From Chamaea fasciata (taxonomy: Eukaryota; Chordata; Aves; Passeriformes; Sylviidae): a stretch of DNA of 64,000 bases. A program made the position numbers and the translations under genes. Below, piece after piece: positions 39,566-49,366 of this stretch. The stretch spans positions 93,533,087 through 93,597,086 of the forward strand of contig JARCOQ010000002.1 in NCBI GenBank assembly GCA_029207755.1. The letters are read 5' to 3'. How positions within the stretch are numbered: the stretch's first letter is position 1; every line of letters begins with the position of its first letter. Below the pieces are notes generated by a model. That model worked only from the letters and a program-made list of their open reading frames with translations, was not told the origin of the DNA and searched no databases.

Positions 39566-42500
39566 TTAAAAATTTTATTAGTTTCCTTTTGCTTCCTAAA
39601 GAGATTTATACATTAATCTTGATAAGATAAACAAAGCAATGAAAGACTGACACTGAATTTCTTTCAGCGTTTTTTTTCTTACCTCATAATACCATTTTAT
39701 TGGGCATTCCTAAAACCTGAATACATTGTTTTGCTCTCTCAGAGTCCAATGCATTCTCTGAAGATTTGCAATGAAATCCTCAAAAGGACCAGGTGCAGAT
39801 GTTTGGGATATTTTTTAGTGATACTGCTAAGAAATTGTTTGGGGAAATTGGAAATTCACCATGGAAATTTATTTCAAATTCAAATACTAAAAACATAGCC
39901 CATGCCATCATCATATTAAATTTTATTTATCTGAATTATTGGTTGACTAATACTAAAAGTGTAATTCAGCTTCTGTTGCATGCACTTTTCCTGAAATCAA
40001 TAAGAGTTTAAACTGCATAGTTAATTCAACAAGAAATCTTGATTTCCAAATATGCTTGGAGGCCTATCTAGCAGTCTAACCAGTCAGAGAAAACATTTTT
40101 TCTGTCGTTTTTAAATTTGGTATAAAGTTTTGTGTCATATTGTCACTGAAAGACTTTTTTCTCCTTTTTCTGCCTTTCTCATCATCTTTCTCCTCTGCTT
40201 CTGCTCACAGATCTTCTCTTTTATGGTCTATTTAGCTCTAACCTGCCAATTATTTTTCTCAAAAAAAAAATATCTCTGGTGTCTGGAAAAAAATATGTTT
40301 ATCTGTGGGTATTTTCACTCTGTTAATTAATAGGTGAATCATCTCCTGAAAAAATGAAAAATGATGTAGCTGTTCAGGGTTATTTGGTTTTGCTGTGGTG
40401 TTCTTGTTTTGTTTAGTTTTTGTTTTTTGTGGTTTTTTTTGTGGGTTTTTTATATTTGTTTTGTTGTTGGTTGTTTGTTTGTTTGTTTTAATAACAACAC
40501 AGTCATTTCTGCACAATAAATTTCTCAGTTTAGGAAATATGAGTAATTTAAGTGCTTCAGAGCTTATCTTAATATGGGTCTAGAAGTAGCATATTGGAGG
40601 GTTAATATTCAGCCTATTTTCTTCTGTAAAGATAATTTTCTGTGTAATGAGAACAGATTTACAATGCAGCCACGTGCACACAGCTTAAAAAATAACCTAT
40701 ATAAATTGCTGTGTGATGAAAAAATATGAACAACAGAGATTGAACTGGTTAAATAAGAACTTTCAGAGTTCCACTTCCAAAAAATTGATTGTTACTCCTT
40801 TCAGAAATGACCCTTCATTTAGAACTATTTGGATATTATTGGTGTGCCACACCATCTCTTTTTGAACTCTTGAATTATAAGGCATTATGAAGCAGTAGCA
40901 TAATCTTACTTTATTCTTCTTTTGTATAGTAAAATTTGATACTTTATGCTTCACTGTTTAAACAATGGTCTGTCTTGGCCAAAAAATCTTGTATGTAAAA
41001 TCAGCAAATCATTTTTAAAACAGACTTTAGCTACGACTCTTTCTGAACAAGTAATTGGATCCTCATCTATACTACTTTGTTTTTTTCAGACATTTGGGGA
41101 CAACTATCATATCATTGAGAAGGCTTTCCAAGTGGAAGTGAGTTAATCCTGTACTTTGACTGCTATAATAGCTTGCTATTTTGGGTTTTTTTAGTAAGAG
41201 GTATAAGTCTGAGATGTCAAGGAAATTCCTAGCAGAGAGAGGAAAAATTAGGACTCAGTGCCTCAACAGTTGTGCTATTAAAACCAAAACAGTTATTTTT
41301 TAACCTACTTTTAAGTTCTAAAATCCCATGAAAGATACAGAATAGCACTTTTTCGGCACCTCCAATATTTTCTTACTGATATTTATATAAATCTTCAGGA
41401 TTCCCTTAAACAATGCAAATTCCTGAAAGTTCCTGGACAATCTAAATATCTTATATATTAAAAAGAAAAAACAAGTTATCTCAGAAATTTATTCTTAGAC
41501 AAAGCTAAAATACATTAAATGACTAATTCTTTTTGACATGAAATCTCTCAGACTATCAGAAAGCTGAAGTTACTAGCCGAAGTTAATAAAAACACTAACT
41601 TCACATAATACATATCCCTGTGCTAAGCATTGGGTGGTAAGTCGAATTGTGCAATTTCTGTCTATTACTGAAAAGTGTCATTGTTTTAAAAGTACAACAC
41701 AAACTGTGCCAAAGATGATGAGTCCATCAACATTCCTAACAGCTGAGAACTAAACGCGACACCATCTGCTTGCTGAAATAAGATGGCATGCTAAAATGTT
41801 CGGGTGAAATACAAATTGAATGCCAATTCTGATTGTCGCTCCTAATAGTCAGGGGATTTTTTTTATTATTTTAATGCAGTTTGGTCCCAATCATCTTTGT
41901 AAGAGAAAAAGATCTTTTGAAAGCATCTCCTTTAACCATACCTGTGAAAGTAGAATAGAGAGAGATTGATTGAATCTTTTTATGTATTTGATTTCCCTTT
42001 CCTTTCAGACAAACAAATATAAGAATGTAGTATATAAATGCAAGTCAAAGACAAATTAGCTGCACAGGTAACTGTTTAAATAGTAACAAAAAGAAAGAAT
42101 TCAGACTGATAGAAGAAAGTCAATTCCCTTCAAATGTGAATTATGAAAGGCTTTTGGGTTTGATTAATTTTCTGAGAAAAGAAATAGCTAGCAACAGATA
42201 AAATGAGAACATGTTACTGCCAGAACTGCCTTTTCTGCATATATGCATTATACATTACACACTATATTGAAAAATTATGTTAAAAGAATGTCAAAGTTCG
42301 AAAGTTAGGGATTTCAGAATTAAGGATGACAGCATTCTCCATCTTCCTGTCTGTGCAAATTCAATTTGATACAATCTTTGCATACAAAATTAGATAACAT
42401 TTTAGCCCACATCTCCTGTCTCTTTCAATGAATATTAATTTTGATACAGCCATTGCAGAGAGCTTCCTTTTCTATTGGTGTACACACTTAATCTGCTGTC

Positions 42501-42810
42501 ATTTGACAAAGCAGCTCATGCTTTTCATCTTCCAAATACTGTTTACACCCCAAATCTCTAGTAACCTATGCATTGCTTCTTCTGTGCCCAGTTTATGAAC
42601 TGTCAGCAGAAGGTGATTTTTATAGCCAGTACCACGATATTTTCAAAACAGCCTTTGCAGCAGTGTATCGTCTTTAGAAAACTAAAATAATGATAAAGAA
42701 CTTGATTTCTTCAAAGGTACTGCTCCACTTTTTCTACAGATATTTTGTTCGTAAAAGAGATTAAATTTTCTATGAAGATATCATGTATATGTTTCTGTTG
42801 TTTTTTTCCA
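39562..42810. other. AT-rich non-coding DNA
   Basis: No gene recognised. A GTTT-rich simple stretch lies at 40395-40490 (spurious valine/phenylalanine frame 40395-40583). Other frames of 62 to 72 codons have no motif. Confidence 0.55.
40395..40490. repeat. GTTT/TTTTG-rich simple repeat
   Basis: About 95 bp of GTTT, GTTTT and TTTTTG words with no A or C to speak of, ending in gtttgtttgtttgtttt. Low-complexity sequence, complementary in style to the CCAAA stretch at 39.3 kb. Confidence 0.88.
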
Positions 42811-43030
42811 GTGGAAAAGACCTCTCAGATCATTGAGCCCAACCTTTAGCCCAACACTGCTAACACTGACAAGGCCACCACTAAACCATGTCTCTAAGCA
42901 CCTGATCCACACATTTTTTGAACTCTCCCAGAGACAGTGATTCCACCACTTCCCTGGGCAGGCTCTTCCAGTGTTTGACCACTGTTTCAGCGAAGAAATT
43001 TTTCCTAGTATCCAAACTAAACCTCCCCTG
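42811..43030 (-). mobile_element. CR1: CR1 LINE 3' end (left arm of a fold-back)
   Basis: Minus-strand CR1 3' end. The plus strand reads 'gtggaaaagacctctcagat', 'cattgagcccaacc', 'ccactaaaccatgtctctaa', 'cacttccctgggcaggctct', 'aaatttttcctagtatccaa' and 'actaaacctcccctgg', all CR1 3' blocks in order. The terminal (attctgtg)n-type repeat is missing. It abuts a second CR1 end in the opposite orientation. Confidence 0.88.
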
Positions 43031-43089
43031 GTAGGCAAATGGCTGGACTCAATAGTATTAGAAGTCTTTTCCAACAATAATGGTTCTAG
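43031..43089 (+). mobile_element. CR1: CR1 LINE 3' terminus (right arm of a fold-back)
   Basis: A short plus-strand CR1 terminus. The blocks 'tggctggactcaatagtatt' and 'agaagtcttttccaacaata', followed by 'atggttcta', match the last 55-60 bp of CR1 before its tail. It is complementary to the start of the fragment at 42811, so the two can form a hairpin with a stem of about 35 bp. Confidence 0.8.
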
Positions 43090-44504
43090 TTTTGTTGGGT
43101 TTTTTCATCAGTTTTTTCATTTTGGCCTACTTTCCATGAAATTTGGATTCATATCACTTGTCTCAACAAATAACTAACCAATAAAAATGAGTAAGTAATG
43201 AAACAAACAAACAAAAAAAATCCCAAGCCACTAAAACCCAAAGATGATAGGTTTTGCAAAGTTCATTCCAGAACAGTTTTTGAATGTGAGATGCAGTTCT
43301 TCCAACTGGCTACTCTTGTAAGCCAGGAAAAAAACAAGCAACTGAAGTGGAGCTCCCACTTCAGCAAACACTGCCAGGGAAAAGAGGGAAATGGCTTGGG
43401 TTTCCCAAACTTTTAAAGGGACTGCCACCTCCCAACTGGCCCACAACTCTGGATCTGGCCATGTTGGGTCTTAAAAGTGTTTTTTGGGCACAGCTAGACA
43501 TGGCATACAATAATGTTTTGGGTTACTCAAGACAGCATACTATGAATCTATTTTCATAGAGGTAGATATTAATCCTACTGTTCTTCATTGCTTTATTATG
43601 TCATTAGTATCTGGAAATACAGTAGAAAATATTGCTGTCAAAATTATGCTGTCCACTGTTTTGGAATTCTATAGATAACTTGAGAAAATTTTCTATAAAC
43701 TACTCTTTTGAAATACTACAATCATCTGGACTTGTATACAAGCCCTAATAGTCTGAAATAAATTTATCAGTCATCTCTCAACCTGACTTCATAATTACCT
43801 TTCAGTTTAAGGATAAAATTAAGGTTTGTGCTATAGCTATAGCTCTTGTCTAGCTAGTGATCAGGGGTGTGTGTGTGGGTGCATAAGCAACACACTTGGG
43901 TATGTTTTCCCTGGCTGCTGAGGAATTGCACAGCAAGTCTCTGTGAAGATAAGGCAATGCATTGACTTGTGATTGATGGAAGTCCTATTCATTTCACAAC
44001 AAAGTCTTTCACTCATTGTTGCAGAATATCCAGGTAGGAATCTCAGTCAGTTCTGGAGATCATAAATGAAAATGCCTGGGGAAAAAAGATAATAAAAATG
44101 AGAGATTTGATTTAAATATTTCCAAAAGATATTTTAAAGTGATTTTTTATCTGAAGTATATTTACATTTTCTGCTGACTGAAACTTCTTGATTAGTGATG
44201 TGTGAACTCCTTATTTGACCCCCTGAGGACTATCACCCAAAGAGGAGCTAACATAGATTTAAGAAACACAATAATTTTTTTAAAAAAAATCTCTTTATGG
44301 CATCAGATGAAAATTGGTTGACAAAGTGCAGCCAGGAGAAAAACTTGGTTTCCACACCTATGAATTGCTCTGGGGAGAGGCATTCTTGAATTTGTGTAGC
44401 ATTCCTTTAAAGTAAAGATCATCCTCCTATATTTACACATCATATCACTTGGTGAAGAAAAGCTCATAGACTTCAAATTCACATTTAGAAACAGCTAAAC
44501 CTCC
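43090..44504. other. Non-coding DNA, nothing identified
   Basis: 43200-43460 is a little richer in G and C, with overlapping frames on both strands (71-72 codons) and no motif. A (GT)n stretch lies near 43867. No repeat family recognised. Confidence 0.5.
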
Positions 44505-44895
44505 TATTTATGTAGGGCTCCCTGCTGGCTCCTGCTGAGATTGCTGTTGACCAGCACTTCCAGATCCCTTTATACAGGCTGCTCTCCAGCTGCTCCTCTC
44601 CCAATTCTACTTGTCTCCAGATCCAAAATTTGGCACTAGACTTGCTATATGTTATCTCACTAATCATTGCTCAGTGACCCCACCTATACAAAACCTCTCA
44701 GTTTGATGAAACTTGCTAATCGTGTGTTCAACACCTGCATCCAGATTGCTGATAGAAATTTTGACCAAAACTGCCTCTAAAATCAAACCTTGAACACACT
44801 GCTGGCTGGTTCCAGCCAGATGTAAACCTGTTCACTACAAAATTTTGACCTCTGCCCTTCAGCCAGTTTTTCACCCACGAGTCACCCACTAAGCA
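44505..44895 (-). mobile_element. CR1: CR1 LINE fragment, reverse-transcriptase palm region
   Basis: Minus-strand CR1 reverse-transcriptase segment. Conceptual minus-strand reading from about 44890 gives 'SWVKNWLKGRGQNFVVN', a decayed version of the CR1 'WVKNWLDGRTQRVVVN' stretch. It is followed by 'TSGWNQ', which stands where intact copies have 'TSSWRPV'. Further on, 'QVELGEEQLESSLYKGIWKC' (frame 44485-44667) stands for the '...LGEEWLESSLxEKDLGV' stretch. Stops and frameshifts separate the pieces, so it is dead. Both ends are truncated. Confidence 0.8.
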
Positions 44896-46743
44896 GAATT
44901 CGAAAGACTTAAAATATGAGTTTTATTTAATAACAAATTGACTGATCAGTTTTTACTGTAAAAAGTAAGAGTAATTTTTTTGTCTTTGTTTAAATCTAAA
45001 TTGTAAATTTTTATTCTCTTGTGATGATCACAAGGATTGTGATATTTTAATTTTTATTTTACTGTCTTAATGTATAAATATCTGGAAATATGGTAGAGAA
45101 AGAGAGTGATACAGCCAGAGGTAGAGAGAAATAGGCAGATAAAGGCATTCCACAAATTATTTACACAGCTTTAAGAAAAATACCTATGTCTTGAAAGCTG
45201 TTTTTTTTCTCTTCATTGTTCTTCTGTGTTACTTAAAAAGAACAAAGAGGGGATGTTTCCTGTATTATTTATCTTATCATTATTCTAATCTATCTGTAAA
45301 TAAATTGTACCTATAACCTTCTTAAAATTTCATATCTTTGCAAATTTCTCTAGATTTTTCTAGACCTAACAAGAATATTGCAGAAAGTATGTGCCCTTAA
45401 CTAAAATATTAAATTATTAGCATTTTCAATGGAAAGAAAAGCTTTCATACCTGAATTTTCTGTCTGTCATATCTCACAAAGTGTATTAAGGAAATTCTAT
45501 CTCGGAGTGCCCAGTTTAGGGATCATGGTTATAACTAGTTTCCTCTAAATGTTTTCTCTGTGTGACTCTTGGATGTTGTTTTAGTTGAGAATCTGGACCA
45601 TGTGATCAAGCAGTATCCTATGCAATAGGAAAAGTCTCACCAGGAATCCTTGGGAAGCCAATACACTTTCACAAATGCTCTGCTCTTTCATGCTGCCTAA
45701 AAGGCCACACTGGCTCTGGAGCCACATCCAGATCATAAGATTTTTTTAATTGCATCCTTCTGACTACTATGGGAACTTCTGGGGCACTCAAATCAACTTC
45801 TGGAGGAGGAAGGGAAGCAACAGTGGTTCATATAATGTAATGCTCAGGATCTGTTGATGCAAGCTGCTCAAACAGGTTTTCTTACTCATTTTCCAGAGGC
45901 CATCCCTTTCTCAGTCTTGATGGCTTATTGTGCATAGAACTAAAGACAGAAAATCCGTATCAATATAAGAAACTGACTCCATAAGAAAAAATGCTTTTAG
46001 AAAAAATCCCCAAACATTTATTTAGATTAAGGACAAGAAAAAGACCACATTTCCAATTTGGGGACCTATCCTGGACTGAGTTAAGCTTGTGTTTTGAGTT
46101 GTATTTACTAATCCTTAAACCCCACTACTGAAATCTACAAAGAAAGCAAACTCCAAAACCGTATTTGATTATATCAAATATGTGTTTATAGCAAGTCTAC
46201 TTAATTCTTTTATACAAAGGAAAAAAAAAAACCTCTAATCAGGATGTACAATACAATTTTTTCTAAAATTATTAAATGTCTCATTTACTGACGAGTAATA
46301 TTTATTTAAAAGAATAGAGTTGTATTATTATTTTATCTCTTTCCATGTGGTCATCATTCCATAGTTTGGATCAATGATCTGACTGAGCACAGGTGGGTGC
46401 AGGCGTGCTGCAGACTTATACAAGAAAAAGGAGACTCATAGGCATGGCAGCTGCTGGTAATGGAATAATGTAAAACAAAGCTGTTAAGATCCAAGACTTA
46501 TACAACTGCAGGAGTAGAAGTACAGTTCTATGAAAAATCTCACAATGCTAGAAATAAAAAAAAAAGGCTCAAAACATAACAAGTAACCCAAACAAAGTAA
46601 ATTTTGTAGGTTCATTTTAAAGTATGTGACATCTTCCACCTTTGTAGTAAACCTGGAAAAATGTGGTCTATGATAATGCATCTATAGCTAAATGTAGAAG
46701 TAAAAAAACATCGAACACAAAATAAGTAATTTTAGATTTTTAG
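44896..46743. other. AT-rich non-coding DNA
   Basis: No gene or family recognised. 45600-45930 is less AT-rich but shows no identifiable feature. Confidence 0.52.
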
Positions 46744-46786
46744 GAAAGAAGATCCCCTCTGACCCAAGACATTCTGTGATTCTGTG
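46744..46786 (+). mobile_element. CR1: Very short CR1 LINE 3' tail
   Basis: About 40 bp, 'gaagatcccctctgacccaa' then 'gacattctgtgattctgtg', which is the CR1 terminal block plus two copies of the 8-bp tail repeat (attctgtg). It looks like an extremely 5'-truncated insertion or remnant. Confidence 0.7.
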
Positions 46787-47108
46787 GGTTTACAAATTAA
46801 TCGTGAAAAGCTAAAATGAATTGGGAAATAGTCTATGTCAGGTCACTTACAGATGTGATTAACCAATAAAGAATACAACAAGGATGAAATGCCAAAGCAG
46901 TAGTGGAGCCAGTTCCTGCTGTAATTAGTATGAATATAGCTGGAATTGGACACTGAGGAGGTAACATCATTTCTATAAGAACATGACACTTGAAAAGCTG
47001 GGGAAAGAGTATGGAGAGGCAGACAGGCATAAGTCAGAAGCCATTTAGTGGCAGAAAAATGTTAGTTGACTGTTTTGAGATTACTGTATAAAAGTATGTA
47101 GCTATCAC
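46787..47108. other. AT-rich spacer
   Basis: Flanking DNA left of the nested LTR cluster. Nothing recognised. Confidence 0.55.
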
Positions 47109-47114
47109 TCAGGC
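47109..47114. repeat. 6-bp target-site duplication, left copy (outer LTR)
   Basis: TCAGGC directly before the TGTGGGAG start of the outer LTR. It is repeated exactly at 48418-48423 after the ...GATACA end. A 6-bp duplication is usual for ERVK-like (class II) bird retroviruses. Confidence 0.82.
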
Positions 47115-47325
47115 TGTGGGAGCCCTAAAATCCCCTCAGGGAAACACTAAGGCTTTGTCCTGGAAAAATTTACCGTAGAGTTTCCCTGCCTAGGCTGAAA
47201 GAGAGGATTTTCCCCACGATGCCCTTCGGAACTACTGCCAATCTACCTTAGAATGCTTCCCCAATTGGCCACTTAACCCTGCGCTCCCCAATTGTTCATC
47301 CCCCACCCCCTTCATAGGTTACTGC

Positions 47326-47330
47326 CCTTT
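47326..47330. repeat. 5-bp target-site duplication, left copy (inner LTR)
   Basis: CCTTT, repeated exactly at 48134-48138. The site belongs to the outer LTR, so the inner element inserted after the outer one. Confidence 0.72.
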
Positions 47331-47479
47331 TGTCTCGGTTTGGGAAGACAGGTATCTGCCAGGGAAAGCTTGAGTTTCCCTTGGAATGGAGAATGTAAAC
47401 CACCCTCCCCCATTTTTCCAATTATAAATTTGCAATTCGAGGCTTTTAGGCAAAGATTTGGGGATAGAAATAGCAGTTC

Positions 47480-47485
47480 TTTACT
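47480..47485 (-). other. Candidate AGTAAA polyadenylation signal in the inner LTR
   Basis: tttact on the plus strand is AGTAAA on the minus strand, a known variant signal. It lies about 150 bp from the LTR's minus-strand 3' end, a plausible R-U5 arrangement. A weak motif on its own. Confidence 0.4.
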
Positions 47486-47517
47486 AGTATGTATAACAAA
47501 GCAGACAAAACCAACAA

Positions 47518-47637
47518 CTACAGCATTAATAACAAAACAGTACCAAGAACCTTGAGAGCTTTGCTTCACAAATACTCCTACAGCATTAATAACAAAACAG
47601 TACCAAGAACCTTGAGAGCTTTGCTTCACAAATACTC
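47518..47637. repeat. Exact 60-bp tandem duplication inside the inner LTR
   Basis: Copies 47518-47577 and 47578-47637 are identical over all 60 bp, starting ctacagcatt and ending aatactc. The repeat stops at mismatches on both sides. Perfect identity in otherwise decaying DNA means a recent duplication, homogenisation, or an assembly artefact. Confidence 0.95.
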
Positions 47638-48133
47638 AGGGCAGTTTAGTCTCGGTGACCCCGTAGGATCCTCAGAGCACCAAGCTGGAAAACAGTGGAA
47701 AAGTCCCGAGGATATCCCGGCAGGGCAGGGGGTGCAAAGTCACACTGTAGCAAATAGAGCAGCGCCGAAGAAGCCGCGAGGGCAGAGCAGGGCTGGCCCA
47801 GCTCCAGCAGGGCAGGCGGAGCTCAGAAATTCCAAGGCGGGGGAGCAGATGATGGTAGGTTTCCCAGGGCCGGACTTTCTGGTGACAGTGAGGTCCTCTC
47901 GCAGCAAGCAGCAGCCCAGCTGTTCTCTCCCTGAACACCAGAAAAATAGAGACCGCAGCTGCCCCAAGCTCCTTCCTTTACCTGCCCCCCAAACTCGAGT
48001 TATCTTCCCCTGGAGCTTTGTCCACCTCTTTGTTTTGGTCAAGTACTCTTAAGTATCCAACACTTGGTCTCCTTGGTAACCTATGGGGAAAAAATTCTTT
48101 AGAGTAAAAAAGGAACAAACCTGACCCCTAACA

Positions 48134-48138
48134 CCTTT
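48134..48138. repeat. 5-bp target-site duplication, right copy (inner LTR)
   Basis: CCTTT directly after the CCTAACA end of the inner LTR; outer-LTR sequence resumes here. Confidence 0.72.
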
Positions 48139-48257
48139 GTACAGCTCCTGTGCCCTCAGACCATTGGTTCCTGGCCCCTGCTTAACCACGGAGCACCACA
48201 CGGTCTTTTGTCCCTGATCCCTTCGGCAAGTTGGGATAAAGACCTGCTGAACTATGT

Positions 48258-48264
48258 TATATAG
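48258..48264. promoter_or_regulatory. TATA-like motif in the outer LTR
   Basis: ttatata on the plus strand, reading TATATAA on the minus strand (including the next bases). It is about 155 bp from the right end of the LTR, so in plus orientation it would leave a short R-U5 and in minus orientation a short U3. Activity unknown. Confidence 0.4.
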
Positions 48265-48417
48265 GAGGCCCTTCCTGTCTTTCCTCTGCTGAGCTATCTG
48301 TGGGGTATGTGTGTGCATGGGCCCAAAATGGCTTTTCCTGTGGCCTGGTCTGAGCAGCTTCTGAAGGAGACACCTCGAGAAGGTAGCAGTATTTCTCCAT
48401 CCTGCCTCCCTGATACA

Positions 48418-48423
48418 TCAGGC
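48418..48423. repeat. 6-bp target-site duplication, right copy (outer LTR)
   Basis: TCAGGC directly after ...GATACA; exact match to 47109-47114. Confidence 0.82.
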
Positions 48424-48710
48424 TACCTCTGAAAAGAAAATATTTGCTGTTTGTGTAGAACAGAAAATTGAGAGGGTATGCTACTGAAAGTAGCAAACAG
48501 GCTTGGTTTTGTTTTCAGTTTGAATTTTATGTTTTTCTTAAGCATCCAGCATGGCAAATATAGATGTAAATTTGACAATCTTCATGTAAGCCATGAAAAA
48601 AAGATTTGAAATGAAGGGATTAATTACCTGTGTGTAGATAGGCTTTCACTCATCCATCTCATAGGAGGAAAAAATGATTTCTATATATCCCAGCTTCAAC
48701 ATTCCATACT
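48424..48710. other. AT-rich spacer
   Basis: Less than 300 bp of AT-rich DNA between two LTR-class elements. Nothing recognised. Confidence 0.55.
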
Positions 48711-49366
48711 TGAGTAATGAATTGTATTTGTGTGGCCAAATTTTGGTAGGACGATGGCTACAGGGATGGCTTCTGTGAGAAGCTGCCAGAAGCTTCCCCC
48801 ATGTCTGACAGATTCAAAGGCAAGTGGCTCCAGAATGGACACACCACGGACCAATGCTGAGACAATCAGTGATGGTGGTTGAGCCTCTGGGGTAACAGAT
48901 TTAGGAGGGGCAAAAAACCTGGGCAGCAGCAGCTGAAGAGAGAGGACTGAGAATGTGTTAAAAAGACAGTCCTGCAAACAGTGAGGCCAGTGAAGAAGGA
49001 GGGGCAGGTACTCCAAGTGTGAGAGCAGAGATTCTCCTGCGGCCCCATGAGGTCTGTGGTGGAGCAGAGATCCACCTGCAGGCCATGGAGGGCCTCACAC
49101 TGGAGGACCTGTACCTGTGAGGGAGCATGTGAACTCTTGGGAAGCCTGCACTGGAGCAGGAGTCCTCCCCTTGAAGGGGAAGTAGCTGACTGCAGGCCTC
49201 ATTCCCCATCTCCCTGCAGTGCTGGGTGGAGAGGGGAAGGTAGAGAATTTGGGAGTAAAGATGAGTCATGGAAAAAGGGAAGTGTGGGGGGAAGGTGTTC
49301 TAAAATTTTTTTTATGTCTTATTCTACTGTGATTTGACTGGTAATAAATAAATTAATTTCCCCAGA
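48711..49366 (+). mobile_element. Bird ERV leader/LTR-type repeat, plus strand
   Basis: This matches, from memory, a widespread bird endogenous-retrovirus repeat. It begins 'tgtatttgtgtggccaaatt' and continues 'cttctgtgagaagctgccag'. It then has a region built on variants of 'cagcccgtggagg...cacgctggagcag', seen here as 'aggccatggagggcctcaca' and 'ctggagcaggagtcctcccc'. It ends with 'gggggaaggtgttct' and 'gactggtaataaataaatta', which supplies an AATAAA signal at 49345-49350. The inner 30-bp-type minisatellite of the family is reduced to a few decayed units. I see no TG...CA ends or target-site duplication, so it is a fragment. Minus-strand frames at 48696-49269 are shadows of the GC-rich composition. 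Exact family name not claimed. Confidence 0.68.

Larger units (their letters stand above)
47331..48133 (-). mobile_element. Solo LTR inserted inside the outer LTR
   Basis: On the plus strand it starts TGTCTCGGTTTGGG and ends CCTAACA, flanked on both sides by CCTTT (47326-47330 and 48134-48138), a 5-bp target-site duplication. Length is 803 bp. The block 47331-47480 matches, from memory, the end region of a bird endogenous-retrovirus LTR family in which the minus strand is the sense strand. On that strand AGTAAA (47485-47480) could act as polyadenylation signal, leaving about 150 bp of R-U5. The region 47690-47900 is GC-rich, as expected for a U3 enhancer/promoter. It carries an exact 60-bp tandem duplication. 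No viral coding sequence is present. The frame 47489-48052 (187 codons, plus) is a by-product of the GC-rich composition and the duplication. Confidence 0.75.
47115..48417. mobile_element. Solo LTR of ERVK type, interrupted by a second LTR
   Basis: The element starts TGTGGGAGCC and ends GATACA, the TG...CA form of retroviral LTRs, and has a perfect 6-bp target-site duplication (TCAGGC). Without the 803-bp insertion and its extra 5-bp duplication it is about 495 bp, a normal LTR length. No primer-binding site, gag, pol or env sequence is attached, so it is a solo LTR left by recombination. A TATA motif (ttatata, 48258-48264) reads TATATAA on the minus strand. The TGTGGGAGCC start resembles class II LTR starts and hints at plus orientation, but the TATA form favours minus; I leave strand open. 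Class assignment rests on duplication length and is inference. Confidence 0.75.

Noticed and set aside
47489..48052. 187-codon plus-strand frame, the longest in the window
   Set aside because: It lies inside the inner LTR, spans the 60-bp duplication (60 is divisible by 3, so the frame stays open) and continues through GC-rich LTR sequence. No protein domain is visible.
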